Under the pieces are notes generated by a model, which saw only the letters and a list, made by a program, of their open reading frames with translations, ran no database searches and was not told where the DNA came from. The position numbers were made by a program, and so were the translations under genes. A stretch of DNA of 24,305 bases from Burkholderiales bacterium UBA2647 (GTDB lineage Bacteria > Pseudomonadota > Gammaproteobacteria > Burkholderiales > Burkholderiaceae_E): positions 9,433 through 33,737 of the forward strand of contig DENJ01000074.1 in assembly GCA_002359635.1 (NCBI GenBank), read 5' to 3'. Shown here one piece after another: positions 1 through 8,040 of this stretch (position 1 is the stretch's first letter; each line of letters starts with the position of its first letter).

Positions 1-1830
1 ATTGCTCACGTTGACCACGGAAAGACAACGCTTGTTGATCAATTGCTGCGACAGTCCGGCACCTTTCGTGTCAATCAACAACTTACCGAAAGGGTCATGG
101 ACTCAAACGACCTGGAGCGCGAACGTGGGATCACGATTTTGGCAAAGAATTGTGCGGTAACGTATAACGATACAAGAATCAATATTGTGGATACCCCGGG
201 GCATGCCGACTTCGGCGGCGAAGTCGAACGTGCGCTGTCGATGGTTGATGGCGTCGTACTGCTGGTGGATGCGGTGGAGGGGCCCATGCCACAGACCCGC
301 TTCGTCACACGCAAGGCGCTCGCGCTTGGGCTTCGCCCGATTGTCGTGGTGAATAAGATTGATCGACCTGGCGCTCGTCCAGATTGGGTGGTTAACCAGA
401 CCTTTGACTTGTTTGATCGACTCGGCGCGAGCGAAGAGCAGTTGGACTTTCCAGTGGTTTATTGCTCGGCGCTAGCAGGCTATGCCGCGACTGAGCTCAC
501 CGATATCGAAGCTGGAACGGCCAAGGATATGAAACCGCTTTTTGATGCGATTTTGCGTCATGTGCCTGCCCGGGCCGATGACATCGACGGTCCATTGCAG
601 CTGCAGATTTCAGCACTCGATTACTCAAACTATGTGGGCAAGATCGGTATCGGGAGGATTCAGCGAGGGCGCATCAAGACCGGGCAACTGGTCCATGTGC
701 TCCAAGGTCGCGATGAAGATTACCCTGATTCGAAGGCACCTGATGCGATCAACGGAAAAATTGGGCAGGTGCTCTGTTACCGCGGACTCGAGCGTGCACC
801 GATGGATGAAGCTTTTGCCGGGGATATTGTGGCCATCACAGGGATCGACGAGTTAGGCATCGGGAGCACGATTGCGGATCCATCTCAAGCTGATGCGCTA
901 CCCATGCTGCGGGTGGATGAGCCGACCATGACCATGGAATTTCTGGTAAACGGTTCACCGCTTGCCGGTCGTGAGGGCAAGTATGTCACGAGCCGCCAGA
1001 TACGCGATCGCCTCGAGCGCGAGCTGAAAAGTAATGTGGCTTTGCGGGTTGAATTCAGTCCCGACGGGGAGTCCTTCCTGGTCTCAGGCCGTGGCGAATT
1101 GCATCTGACGATTCTTCTGGAAAACATGCGTCGTGAGGGTTATGAGCTTGCCGTGTCCCGACCCAAACCGCGTTTGCGTTTGGTGAACGGTGAAAAGCTT
1201 GAGCCCTATGAAATGCTGACCATGGACGTTGAAGAGGGTCATCAGGGTTCGGTGATGGAGTTCATCGGGCAACGTAAAGGCGAGTTGCAGGATATGGTTC
1301 CCGACGGTCAGGGCAGGGTACGGCTTGACTATCGGGTACCGGCACGCGGGCTGATTGGCTTTCATGGTGAATTTCTGAACATGACCCGCGGCACCGGCAT
1401 CATGAGCCATGTTTTTGACGCCTACAGTGACTGGGCCGGCGCCATCGAGGGCAGACGCAATGGCGTGCTGATCTCGCAAGACGATGGCGAGGCTGTGGCC
1501 TATGCCTTGTGGAAGCTACAGGATCGTGGCCGTATGTTTGTGTCGCCGGGCGAAGCTTTGTATGAGGGGATGGTTATTGGCATCCATACCCGTGATAACG
1601 ATCTGGTTGTTAACCCGGTTCGGGAGAAAAAACTAACCAATGTTCGCGCTTCCGGAAAGGATGAAGCCATCGTGCTCACGCCACCGATTGCCTTAACCCT
1701 CGAGCGTGCCGTAGAGTTCATCGAAGACGATGAACTTGTTGAAATAACGCCTCAGAGCATTCGTTTGCGCAAACGGTTTTTGAAAGAACACGAGCGCAAG
1801 CGTGCGTCTCGCGAAGAGGCTGCCGCTTAA
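1..1830 (+). CDS. typA: Ribosome-associated translational GTPase TypA/BipA (5' end missing)
   Basis: TypA/BipA is a cytoplasmic GTPase of the EF-G/LepA class that binds the ribosome and helps 50S assembly and growth under cold and other stress. The frame is open from base 1 and begins IAHVDHGKTT, the G1 (P-loop) motif, so only about ten residues lie outside the window; an internal TTG at 43 is not the start. Further GTPase motifs follow: RERGITI (switch I), DTPGH (G3) and NKID (G4). EF-Tu-like domain 2, EF-G-like domains (GRGELHLTILLENMRREGYE) and the TypA C-terminal domain come next. The visible 609 residues match the usual full length of about 605-615. It ends with TAA at 1828-1830, 16 bp before the next start, so the two genes are probably co-transcribed. 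Confidence 0.96.
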   Translation: MAHVDHGKTTLVDQLLRQSGTFRVNQQLTERVMDSNDLERERGITILAKNCAVTYNDTRINIVDTPGHADFGGEVERALSMVDGVVLLVDAVEGPMPQTRFVTRKALALGLRPIVVVNKIDRPGARPDWVVNQTFDLFDRLGASEEQLDFPVVYCSALAGYAATELTDIEAGTAKDMKPLFDAILRHVPARADDIDGPLQLQISALDYSNYVGKIGIGRIQRGRIKTGQLVHVLQGRDEDYPDSKAPDAINGKIGQVLCYRGLERAPMDEAFAGDIVAITGIDELGIGSTIADPSQADALPMLRVDEPTMTMEFLVNGSPLAGREGKYVTSRQIRDRLERELKSNVALRVEFSPDGESFLVSGRGELHLTILLENMRREGYELAVSRPKPRLRLVNGEKLEPYEMLTMDVEEGHQGSVMEFIGQRKGELQDMVPDGQGRVRLDYRVPARGLIGFHGEFLNMTRGTGIMSHVFDAYSDWAGAIEGRRNGVLISQDDGEAVAYALWKLQDRGRMFVSPGEALYEGMVIGIHTRDNDLVVNPVREKKLTNVRASGKDEAIVLTPPIALTLERAVEFIEDDELVEITPQSIRLRKRFLKEHERKRASREEAAA

Positions 1831-1846
1831 GCAGGAGGGGCTTGGC

Positions 1847-3016
1847 ATGTTTCCAGTGATTGACGTTCGGTCTGTTGATTCGGCAAGAGCGCGCGGTGAA
1901 CGCTATGGGCGTTTGGCGAGAGATCGGGTGATTCATTCGGTCCAAACCTACGCCAGGCTGTTTGCCGATTGCGGTTTGGATTGGACCGAAGCGGGTCGCC
2001 GTGCCATGCAGTACCGCGATGCGATTGATGCGACCGATCCTCAGCTGCTGGAGGAAATTGAAGGCATTGCTCAAGGTGCAAAGCTTGTTTTCAGCGATGT
2101 CCTGGCCTTGAATTGCCGCACTGAGATTTTGCCTGCTACATTTCTTGCGCGGGTGAGTGATCAGTCCGCTGAAGCGCGTGCACACAACCAGGCGCTAGGC
2201 CTTTTGGATTGGGGCGAATGCACCGCCATCGCGGTTTCGCCGGACGCCTCCGATGATGGTCATACCTGGCTTGCGCAAAATTGGGATTGGATTGGCAGGC
2301 AGCGCGATGCCCTGGTGCTGTTGCACACCCGTGATGCGATGGGCCGGGCAATCGCCACCTTGACGGAAGCGGGCATGCTTGCCAAGATTGGTCTCAACGA
2401 TCAGGGTATGGCTGTCGGGCTGAACATCCTGCGTTCCATCACAGACGGCTCCAGACCGGGTGTTCCCGTTCATGTGTTGCTAAGACATGCGCTTTCCTTC
2501 GATAGTCTGAAGCGTTTTCGCATTCGACTTGCAGAACTCGCAGCGGGCCCGGGCTTTGGCGCCGCCTCCAATATTCCTGCTGCTGATGCGCATGGTGATA
2601 TCGGATCCTTTGAGATTTCGCCAAGCGCCTGGTCAGAGTACGCAAGCGGTGAGGCGGTCTTCGTGCATACCAATCATTTTTTATGCGCTCCCCTGCTTGA
2701 ACAGCAAGCGGTGATGGCCTCCTCTTTATCGACCGAAGCAAGGCTTCGCTGTGCGCAGGCTTATGCAAGCAAGCGGCCTATCTCTGCGGCCGCCATCGAA
2801 GCGCTTTTGCGCGACGAGTCCGACGGGCTGCTGTCGGTTTGTCGCAAACCGGATCCGGCCTTACCCGAACAAGCGCGGGTTGAAAGTGTTGCCGGCGTGA
2901 GAATTAACTGTACGGAGCGTCGCTGGTGGATTGCCCCAAATGTGCCGAGTCAGGTCGGGTTTGACGAAGTGGCCACCGGTTTCGCGGCCACCCGGTATGC
3001 AGAACGGGCATCGTGA
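1847..3016 (+). CDS. C45-family Ntn hydrolase (acyl-CoA:6-aminopenicillanate acyltransferase-like)
   Basis: This 389-residue protein resembles peptidase family C45, autoprocessed Ntn hydrolases that include isopenicillin-N acyltransferase and act on amide bonds of N-acyl amino compounds. The likely nucleophile is Cys125 in DWGECTAIAV, followed by a conserved-looking QNWDW segment (144-148). In this family the precursor is cut just before that Cys, freeing it as the N-terminal nucleophile. The N-terminal part has the typical GERYGRLARDRV and LLEEIEGIAQGA segments. The start is ATG 1847, with AGGAGG at 1833-1838. An in-frame GTG at 1802 would overlap typA and lacks such a site. No signal peptide is evident, so it is probably cytoplasmic. 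The substrate cannot be read from sequence; an acyl-amide or acyl-CoA reaction is a family-level inference. Confidence 0.82.
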   Translation: MFPVIDVRSVDSARARGERYGRLARDRVIHSVQTYARLFADCGLDWTEAGRRAMQYRDAIDATDPQLLEEIEGIAQGAKLVFSDVLALNCRTEILPATFLARVSDQSAEARAHNQALGLLDWGECTAIAVSPDASDDGHTWLAQNWDWIGRQRDALVLLHTRDAMGRAIATLTEAGMLAKIGLNDQGMAVGLNILRSITDGSRPGVPVHVLLRHALSFDSLKRFRIRLAELAAGPGFGAASNIPAADAHGDIGSFEISPSAWSEYASGEAVFVHTNHFLCAPLLEQQAVMASSLSTEARLRCAQAYASKRPISAAAIEALLRDESDGLLSVCRKPDPALPEQARVESVAGVRINCTERRWWIAPNVPSQVGFDEVATGFAATRYAERAS

Positions 3017-3055
3017 ATTCGTCAAACCATCCAGGGTGAATGAATCATCGTCGGT

Positions 3056-4216
3056 TTAGAACGATCGCGGAAGCCCGAGTACATGTTCAGCGATATAAGA
3101 AAAGATGAGATTGGTTGAAATTGGTGCGACCTGATACAGCCTCGTCTCACGGAACTTGCGTTCCACGTCGTACTCGCAGGCAAAGCCAAAGCCACCGTGA
3201 AACTGCAAACATGCGTTGGCAGCCTCCCAGCTTGCTTTTGCCGCAAGATACTTCGCCATATTTGCCTGTGCGCCGCAAGCCTCTTGCTGATCGAAGCGGT
3301 CGCAGGCGGCATAACGCATCAGATTAGCCGCTTCAACCTCGATGTAGGCATCGGCAATCGGAAACTGTACCCCCTGATTCTGACCAATCGGTCGCCCAAA
3401 TACCTGCCTGTCCTTGACGTAATGCGTCACGCGGTCGATAAACCAATAGCCGTCACCAATGCATTCAGCGGCGATGAGGATCCGCTCGGCGTTCAGCCCA
3501 TCCAAAATGTACTTAAAACCTTTGCCCTCTTCCCCGATCAGGTTTTCCTGAGGAATTTCAAGGTTTTCAAAAAATAACTCATTGGTTTCATGGTTGACCA
3601 TGTTGCGAATCGGGCGCACCGTCATGCCATGACCGATGGCGGCTTTAAGGTCCACCAGAAATATTGACATACCTTCTGATTTTTTTGCCACCTCAGCGAG
3701 CGGCGTTGTTCTTGCGAGAAGAATCATGAAGTCAGAGTGCTGAATACGTGAAATCCAGACTTTCTGCCCGTTCACGATGTAGCGATCCCCTTGCTTTCGA
3801 GCACTTGTCTTCAAATGGGTTGTGTCGGTGCCTGTTGTTGGCTCGGTAACGCCCATCGACTGCAGCCTTAGTCGGCCTGCAGCGATTTCGGGCAGATATT
3901 GCCGTTTCTGTGCTTCAGACCCGTGCCGCAAGAGCGTACCCATGTTGTACATCTGGCCATGACAGGCACCTGCATTGCCGCCACAACGGTTGATTTCTTC
4001 CATGATCACCGAAGCTTCCGATAGCCCAAGGCCAGATCCGCCGTAAGCCTGAGGAATAAGCGCTGCAAGCCAGCCTGCTTGGGTAAGTGCATCCACGAAT
4101 GCCTCAGGGTAGCCCCGGACCTCGTCGATGCTGCGGTGGTATTCATCGGGAAAATGCTTGCAAAGGTCACGAATCGCATCGCGAATCTCGGTGTGTCGAT
4201 CTAAGGTGGGCTGCAT
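3056..4216 (-). CDS. Acyl-CoA dehydrogenase (FAD-dependent)
   Basis: This 386-residue flavoprotein should oxidise an acyl-CoA to the 2-enoyl-CoA and pass electrons to ETF. The three-part ACAD fold is recognisable: an N-terminal helical domain (about 1-115), a beta domain with MGVTEPTTGTD (121-131) and NGQKVWIS (149-156) that binds FAD and substrate, and a C-terminal helical domain (about 230-386) with QVFGRPIGQNQ and QFHGGFGF. The usual catalytic Glu in the YEGTS-type motif is absent: the region reads LYQVAPIS (360-367). A Glu at 244 in LNAERILIA fits the alternative helix-G position used by isovaleryl-CoA dehydrogenase. The start is ATG at 4216 with AGAGGA about 7 nt upstream. It is divergent from a related dehydrogenase at 4377. 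The exact substrate is unknown. Confidence 0.92.
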   Translation of the reverse strand: MQPTLDRHTEIRDAIRDLCKHFPDEYHRSIDEVRGYPEAFVDALTQAGWLAALIPQAYGGSGLGLSEASVIMEEINRCGGNAGACHGQMYNMGTLLRHGSEAQKRQYLPEIAAGRLRLQSMGVTEPTTGTDTTHLKTSARKQGDRYIVNGQKVWISRIQHSDFMILLARTTPLAEVAKKSEGMSIFLVDLKAAIGHGMTVRPIRNMVNHETNELFFENLEIPQENLIGEEGKGFKYILDGLNAERILIAAECIGDGYWFIDRVTHYVKDRQVFGRPIGQNQGVQFPIADAYIEVEAANLMRYAACDRFDQQEACGAQANMAKYLAAKASWEAANACLQFHGGFGFACEYDVERKFRETRLYQVAPISTNLIFSYIAEHVLGLPRSF

Positions 4217-4285
4217 CTGGGGTTCCTCTGGCTTGGGATAAGTGCCGAATACTAAGACTTTCCGGCTGCATTGAAGCCTCCTTAG

Positions 4286-4307
4286 GGTTTTCGCCAGACC
4301 GAAAACC
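4286..4307. promoter_or_regulatory. Inverted repeat, candidate operator between divergent dehydrogenases
   Basis: A perfect inverted repeat GGTTTTCG-N6-CGAAAACC, with 8-bp arms, lies in the 160-bp region between the two divergent acyl-CoA dehydrogenase genes. There is no T-run after it, so a terminator is unlikely. The place and symmetry fit a dimeric repressor such as a TetR-family fatty-acid regulator, but no regulator gene is in the window and I cannot assign one. Confidence 0.4.
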
Positions 4308-4310
4308 GGA

Positions 4311-4347
4311 TTGTCGCGGCTTGTGCACGATGCCTTTGTTGCGACAA
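4311..4347. promoter_or_regulatory. Spaced inverted repeat upstream of the + strand dehydrogenase
   Basis: TTGTCGC (4311-4317) and its complement GCGACAA (4341-4347) are separated by 23 nt, with centres 30 bp apart (about three helical turns). A GTGCAC palindrome lies between them at 4323-4328. The element ends 29 bp before the ATG at 4377, so it could overlap that promoter. It may be a second regulator site or chance. Confidence 0.25.
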
Positions 4348-4376
4348 GATGGTATTGGGCTGATTAAGGAACTGCT

Positions 4377-5540
4377 ATGGATTTTTCACTCTCTCAGGAT
4401 CAATTGGCCATTGTCGATGCAGTGGCATCCTTATGTCGCGATTTTGGTGATGATTACTGGGCTGAGCGTGATCGAACCGGGGACTTTCCGAGCGAGTTTC
4501 ACCTGGCCATGGCTAAGGCGGGCTGGCTCGGCATTGCCATGCCCGTCGCTCATGGCGGTGCTGGACTCGGGATACTTGAGGCAGCCCTGGTGGTGCAGGC
4601 TGTTGCAGCCTCAGGTGCCGGGATGAGTGGTGCCTCTGCGATTCATATGAATATTTTTGGGCTTCATCCTGTTGTTGTTTTTGGAACGGCCGCGCAGCAG
4701 GCACGCTGGTTACCCCCGCTGATACGTGGCGAGCAAAAGGCCTGTTTTGCTGTGACCGAGCCCAATACAGGTCTCAACACACTGAAGCTCAAGACCATGG
4801 CAAAGCGCGAGGGCGATCACTATTCAGTTCATGGTCAAAAAGTTTGGATTTCAACCGCGCAAGTTGCCGACAAAATGCTCTTGCTTGCACGCACAGCGCT
4901 TGCTGAGTCATCGAAACCTAATGAGGGACTTAGTCTTTTTTATACCGATCTTGACCGGTCCCGGGTTCAGGTCCATGAGATTGAGAAAATGGGTCGTAAA
5001 GCGGTTGATTCCAATCAGCTTTTTATTGATGGCTTGCGGATTCCCGTCGAGGACAGGATTGGCGAGGAAGGGCAGGGATTTCGTTATATTTTGCACGGCT
5101 TGAATCCGGAACGCATCTTGATTGCCGCCGAAGCGGTGGGTTTAGGGCGGGTGGCGCTATCACGTGCCCAACGCTATGCCAGCGAGCGTATCGTGTTTGA
5201 CCGACCAATCGGTCAGCATCAAGCCATCGCGCATCCTTTGGCGCAGCGATGGATCGAGCTCGAAGCAGCCCATTGGCTGACGATGCGCGCTGCCTGGCTC
5301 TATGACCAGGGTCAACCCTGCGGTGCCGAGGCCAACAGCGCCAAGTTTCTTGCCGCCGAAGCGGGCTACCATGCCTGCGAGACAGCCGTGATGACGCACG
5401 GCGGTATGGGCTACGCCAAGGAATATCATGTCGAACGCTATTTCCGTGAGAGCCTGATTCCGCGGATCGCGCCGGTCAGCCGTGAGTTAATCCTGAGTTT
5501 TATTGCCGAGAAGGTGCTAGGTCTACCAAAGTCTTACTAG
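4377..5540 (+). CDS. Acyl-CoA dehydrogenase (FAD-dependent), divergent paralogue
   Basis: This 387-residue ACAD is clearly related to the protein encoded at 3056-4216: both share KVWIS, IGEEGxGFxYIL, LNxERILIAAE, RPIGQxQ, a C-terminal APxS and the ending LGLPxS. It should catalyse FAD-dependent alpha,beta-dehydrogenation of an acyl-CoA with ETF as acceptor. FVAVTEP-type (here FAVTEPNTG, 124-132) and HGQKVWIS (152-159) mark the FAD and acyl-CoA site. As in its neighbour, the EGTS-type Glu is replaced (IPRIAPVS, 361-368) and Glu245 in LNPERILIA is the candidate base. The start is ATG 4377 with AAGGA 6 nt upstream. Its TAG stop (5538-5540) interlocks with the stop of the convergent PIN gene. Substrate unknown. 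Confidence 0.92.
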   Translation: MDFSLSQDQLAIVDAVASLCRDFGDDYWAERDRTGDFPSEFHLAMAKAGWLGIAMPVAHGGAGLGILEAALVVQAVAASGAGMSGASAIHMNIFGLHPVVVFGTAAQQARWLPPLIRGEQKACFAVTEPNTGLNTLKLKTMAKREGDHYSVHGQKVWISTAQVADKMLLLARTALAESSKPNEGLSLFYTDLDRSRVQVHEIEKMGRKAVDSNQLFIDGLRIPVEDRIGEEGQGFRYILHGLNPERILIAAEAVGLGRVALSRAQRYASERIVFDRPIGQHQAIAHPLAQRWIELEAAHWLTMRAAWLYDQGQPCGAEANSAKFLAAEAGYHACETAVMTHGGMGYAKEYHVERYFRESLIPRIAPVSRELILSFIAEKVLGLPKSY

Positions 5541-6070
5541 ACATCGGCGCGGTGCAAAGGCGCAGGACTGGCTTGCGTCCAACGCAACAAATGCTCTTGA
5601 AATTGTAATGACGCCTGGCTCATGATCTCGACTTGAAACTGCCGTCGCATTTTTTTTGCAACCCGCAGAAGCTGTCGATCCTTGCTGACCAGCGCTGAAA
5701 CCGCCTCCTCAATGGCCAGGTCAAGAAAAATCTGATCGTCAGGGTCTGAACAGGCGATGCGCGAGCGGCGTGAGGGCGGCAGCTTGCACCGTGTACTGAA
5801 ACGATCGTAGTCCAGCATCACTGCCTCAGGAGCGCAACGCTGATTGATCCAGGGGCGGTTGATCACATGCAAGATCTCATCTCGCATCGGCGCGCAACTT
5901 ACAACCGTGATGGCCTTGCACGCTAGTGCATCGCGAAGCCTGCTCACCGAGGGGTCACAAAAGACAAGCAAATCGAGCCAACAATTCGTGTCGAGTACCA
6001 GGCTTGTTGCCCGATGTGCAGTGCCTTTCATTGAAGCTTCGATTGGCGGTTCAGCGTGGCTTGGGGGCAT
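5537..6070 (-). CDS. PIN-domain protein (PIN_3-like putative ribonuclease)
   Basis: PIN domains are Mg2+-dependent RNases, often VapC-like toxins. The acidic residues expected are visible: Asp in LVLDTN near the N terminus, Glu in MRDEIL, the SDPDDQIFLDLA cluster, and Asp in LVSKDRQLL, so the active site looks intact. This pattern matches the group annotated as 'putative toxin-antitoxin system toxin component, PIN family'. No antitoxin-sized gene is adjacent: the upstream neighbour is divergent yaaA and the downstream one a convergent dehydrogenase. The start is uncertain. ATG 6070 has AAGG 4 nt upstream and gives 177 residues; ATG 6031 gives 164 and starts nearer the domain. A solitary housekeeping RNase is as likely as a toxin. 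Confidence 0.78.
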   Translation of the reverse strand: MPPSHAEPPIEASMKGTAHRATSLVLDTNCWLDLLVFCDPSVSRLRDALACKAITVVSCAPMRDEILHVINRPWINQRCAPEAVMLDYDRFSTRCKLPPSRRSRIACSDPDDQIFLDLAIEEAVSALVSKDRQLLRVAKKMRRQFQVEIMSQASLQFQEHLLRWTQASPAPLHRADV

Positions 6071-6154
6071 TCGACCTTGGGCGGGTTAACTGCGCATTAT
6101 CATCAGCATTCTATCGACATCAACAAGTGCTTTGCGTTAACGAGGTGGTTTACG

Positions 6155-6934
6155 ATGCTGATGTTGCTTTCTCCGGCAAAGTCCCTCGACTACGAGTCTG
6201 AGGTCTTGGCGGTCAAAACAAGTCGTCCCCGCTGGATGGCCGAATCGGCCAAGCTTGTCGAGCGATTGCGGGATTTGCAACCCGAGGAGCTCTCATCCTT
6301 GATGGGTATCAGTGAAGGATTGGCCGTACTGAATCATGAGCGCTACAAAATATGGCGCGATAAGCCCAGGGCATCGCAGGTTCGAGCTGCTATCTTTGCT
6401 TTTGACGGTGATGTCTACGATGGTCTACGCGCTCGTGAATTCAACGAGGAGCAGATCGGCTGGGCGCAAGACCATGTGCGGATTCTCTCCGGCCTTTATG
6501 GCGTCTTGCGACCGCTTGATCAGCTTCAAGCCTACCGGCTCGAAATGGGCACCCGTCTTGCAAACGAACGGGGCAAGGATCTTTATGCCTTTTGGGGTAC
6601 CACGATTGCCACATCGCTCGATCAGGATTTGAAAGGACACAGCAGCAAGCTTGTGGTGAACCTGGCCTCCGAGGAGTACTTCAGCGCGGTGCAGGAGAAA
6701 AATCTCAAAGCAAAAGTTTTGCATATTGTTTTTCAGGAATCCAAGGGCGAGTCTTTCAAAGTGGTGAGCTTTTCGGCAAAGCGTGCGCGAGGTGCGATGT
6801 GTCGCTGGGCAATTGAAAATCGGGTCGAATCGATCGAAGCGCTCAAAACGTTTGACCGAGATGGTTATCAGTATTGTCCTGATGCATCCGATTCAATGCG
6901 ATGGGTTTTTCGCCGGAAACTCGATGCGCGCTGA
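6155..6934 (+). CDS. yaaA: Peroxide stress protein YaaA (DUF328/UPF0246)
   Basis: YaaA limits damage from hydrogen peroxide in Escherichia coli, apparently by lowering free iron, and belongs to the UPF0246/DUF328 family. The N terminus MLMLLSPAKSLDYES is the family signature. Other conserved blocks are LSGLYGVLRPLDQLQAYRLEMGT, the NLASEEYF segment and FKVVSFSAKRARG. The 259-residue length equals the usual 255-260. The start is ATG 6155, with GAGGTGG at 6142-6148; an upstream in-frame start at 6056 would add 33 residues not typical of the family. It is divergent from the PIN gene and convergent with murB. Confidence 0.93.
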   Translation: MLMLLSPAKSLDYESEVLAVKTSRPRWMAESAKLVERLRDLQPEELSSLMGISEGLAVLNHERYKIWRDKPRASQVRAAIFAFDGDVYDGLRAREFNEEQIGWAQDHVRILSGLYGVLRPLDQLQAYRLEMGTRLANERGKDLYAFWGTTIATSLDQDLKGHSSKLVVNLASEEYFSAVQEKNLKAKVLHIVFQESKGESFKVVSFSAKRARGAMCRWAIENRVESIEALKTFDRDGYQYCPDASDSMRWVFRRKLDAR

Positions 6935-6972
6935 TGGGTTGCACGCGAGCGATACCTTTTTTTGAGGGCTAT

Positions 6973-8040
6973 TCAGCTGAGCAGGACGCGAGGTTCAATC
7001 GTGAGTTGCAGTCCGAATCGCTCATCGACCAGCTCGATGATCTTCCGGGCAAATGCCATCAGCATCTCCCCGGTTGCCTCGCCATGATTGACAAGGACCA
7101 GGGCGTGCTTTGCCGATACGCCAACATCACCAAGTCGTTGCCCTTTCATACCGCATTGTTCAATCATCCAGGCGGCAGATAACTTGTGATGATGCTCACC
7201 GTCCCGGTAGATGGGGAGTTCTGGAAACCGCGCTTTCAAGCCCAAGGCAGCTTCGTTGCTTAGTCTCGGATTATGAAAAAAACTCCCGGCATTCGGCTCG
7301 ACCTTTGGGTCGGGTAACTTGCCGCTGCGAATCTCTCGAATCGCCGCGGCGATGTCAAGGGCGGAGTCAGGTGGCTGCCGATTAAAACGCTGTTGCAAAT
7401 CGGGATAGCGATAGTCTAATGAGGCAGCAGACTCACCGGTGGCGAGCGGATTTAACTGAACGTCGACATGGCTGATGATCCATGACTGATGACTTAGATG
7501 CTTAAATACACTAGAACGATATGCAAATAAACATGCTTCGCGTGAGAACCGCTTGCGTGTCATGCTCTCCCAGTGGACAGCTTCGAGCGATACAAAGCGT
7601 TGCGCGAGTTCAACCCCGTAGGCGCCTATGTTTTGAATCGGCGCTGCGCCCACCGAGCCTGGGATCATGCTGAGGTTTTCAAGGCCTTGAAGGTTTTGAG
7701 ACAGACTCCACTGCACAAGCTCATCCCAGTGCTCGCCAGCCTGGGCGCGAACCTGATAACGATCAAGACGTTCAATACCGCGCCAGGCGATCTGCAACAA
7801 GGTGCCGTGAATATGGGCACCAAAGACGCTGTTGCTGCCTTCCCCCAGCAGCCCGCGAAATGGCCCTCGTAATGCAAGCTTTGCATCACCGAGCTCCGCA
7901 GGGTGATGAACTCGAATCAGCCTGTCAACCTGGCTTCTAAGCCGAAGGCTTATACGCGTCGACAAGTCGGCATTGTCGATGATTTCAAGCAAGCTTAACT
8001 CGGTGTGTAGCTGAGCCGGACATAAATCGGCGCATAGCAT
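6973..8040 (-). CDS. murB: UDP-N-acetylenolpyruvoylglucosamine reductase MurB
   Basis: MurB is the FAD enzyme that reduces UDP-GlcNAc-enolpyruvate with NADPH to UDP-N-acetylmuramate, the second committed step of peptidoglycan synthesis, in the cytoplasm. The FAD domain shows LGEGSN (65-70) and IPGSVGAAPIQNIGAYG (126-142). Catalytic residues expected from the E. coli enzyme are present: Arg175 in FAYRSSVFK, Ser253 in AGSFFHNP (proton donor) and Glu349 in TIEPRV. The YRSSVFK segment marks a type I (E. coli-like) MurB. The 355-residue model starting at ATG 8040 overlaps the scpA end by 46 bp and has only a weak ribosome site, so the true start could lie slightly downstream. It is the last gene of the block beginning with metG. 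Confidence 0.95.
   Translation of the reverse strand: MLCADLCPAQLHTELSLLEIIDNADLSTRISLRLRSQVDRLIRVHHPAELGDAKLALRGPFRGLLGEGSNSVFGAHIHGTLLQIAWRGIERLDRYQVRAQAGEHWDELVQWSLSQNLQGLENLSMIPGSVGAAPIQNIGAYGVELAQRFVSLEAVHWESMTRKRFSREACLFAYRSSVFKHLSHQSWIISHVDVQLNPLATGESAASLDYRYPDLQQRFNRQPPDSALDIAAAIREIRSGKLPDPKVEPNAGSFFHNPRLSNEAALGLKARFPELPIYRDGEHHHKLSAAWMIEQCGMKGQRLGDVGVSAKHALVLVNHGEATGEMLMAFARKIIELVDERFGLQLTIEPRVLLS

Noticed and set aside
1084..1479. 131-codon - strand open frame within typA
   Set aside because: It lies opposite conserved TypA sequence and has no family resemblance.
4087..4626. 179-codon + strand open frame spanning the divergent dehydrogenase region
   Set aside because: It overlaps both dehydrogenase genes in another frame; the two ACAD frames carry all the conserved motifs.
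6935..6972. T-run (6957-6963) between convergent yaaA and murB as a terminator
   Set aside because: Only a four-bp GC pairing can be drawn upstream of the T-run, too weak to call an intrinsic terminator.
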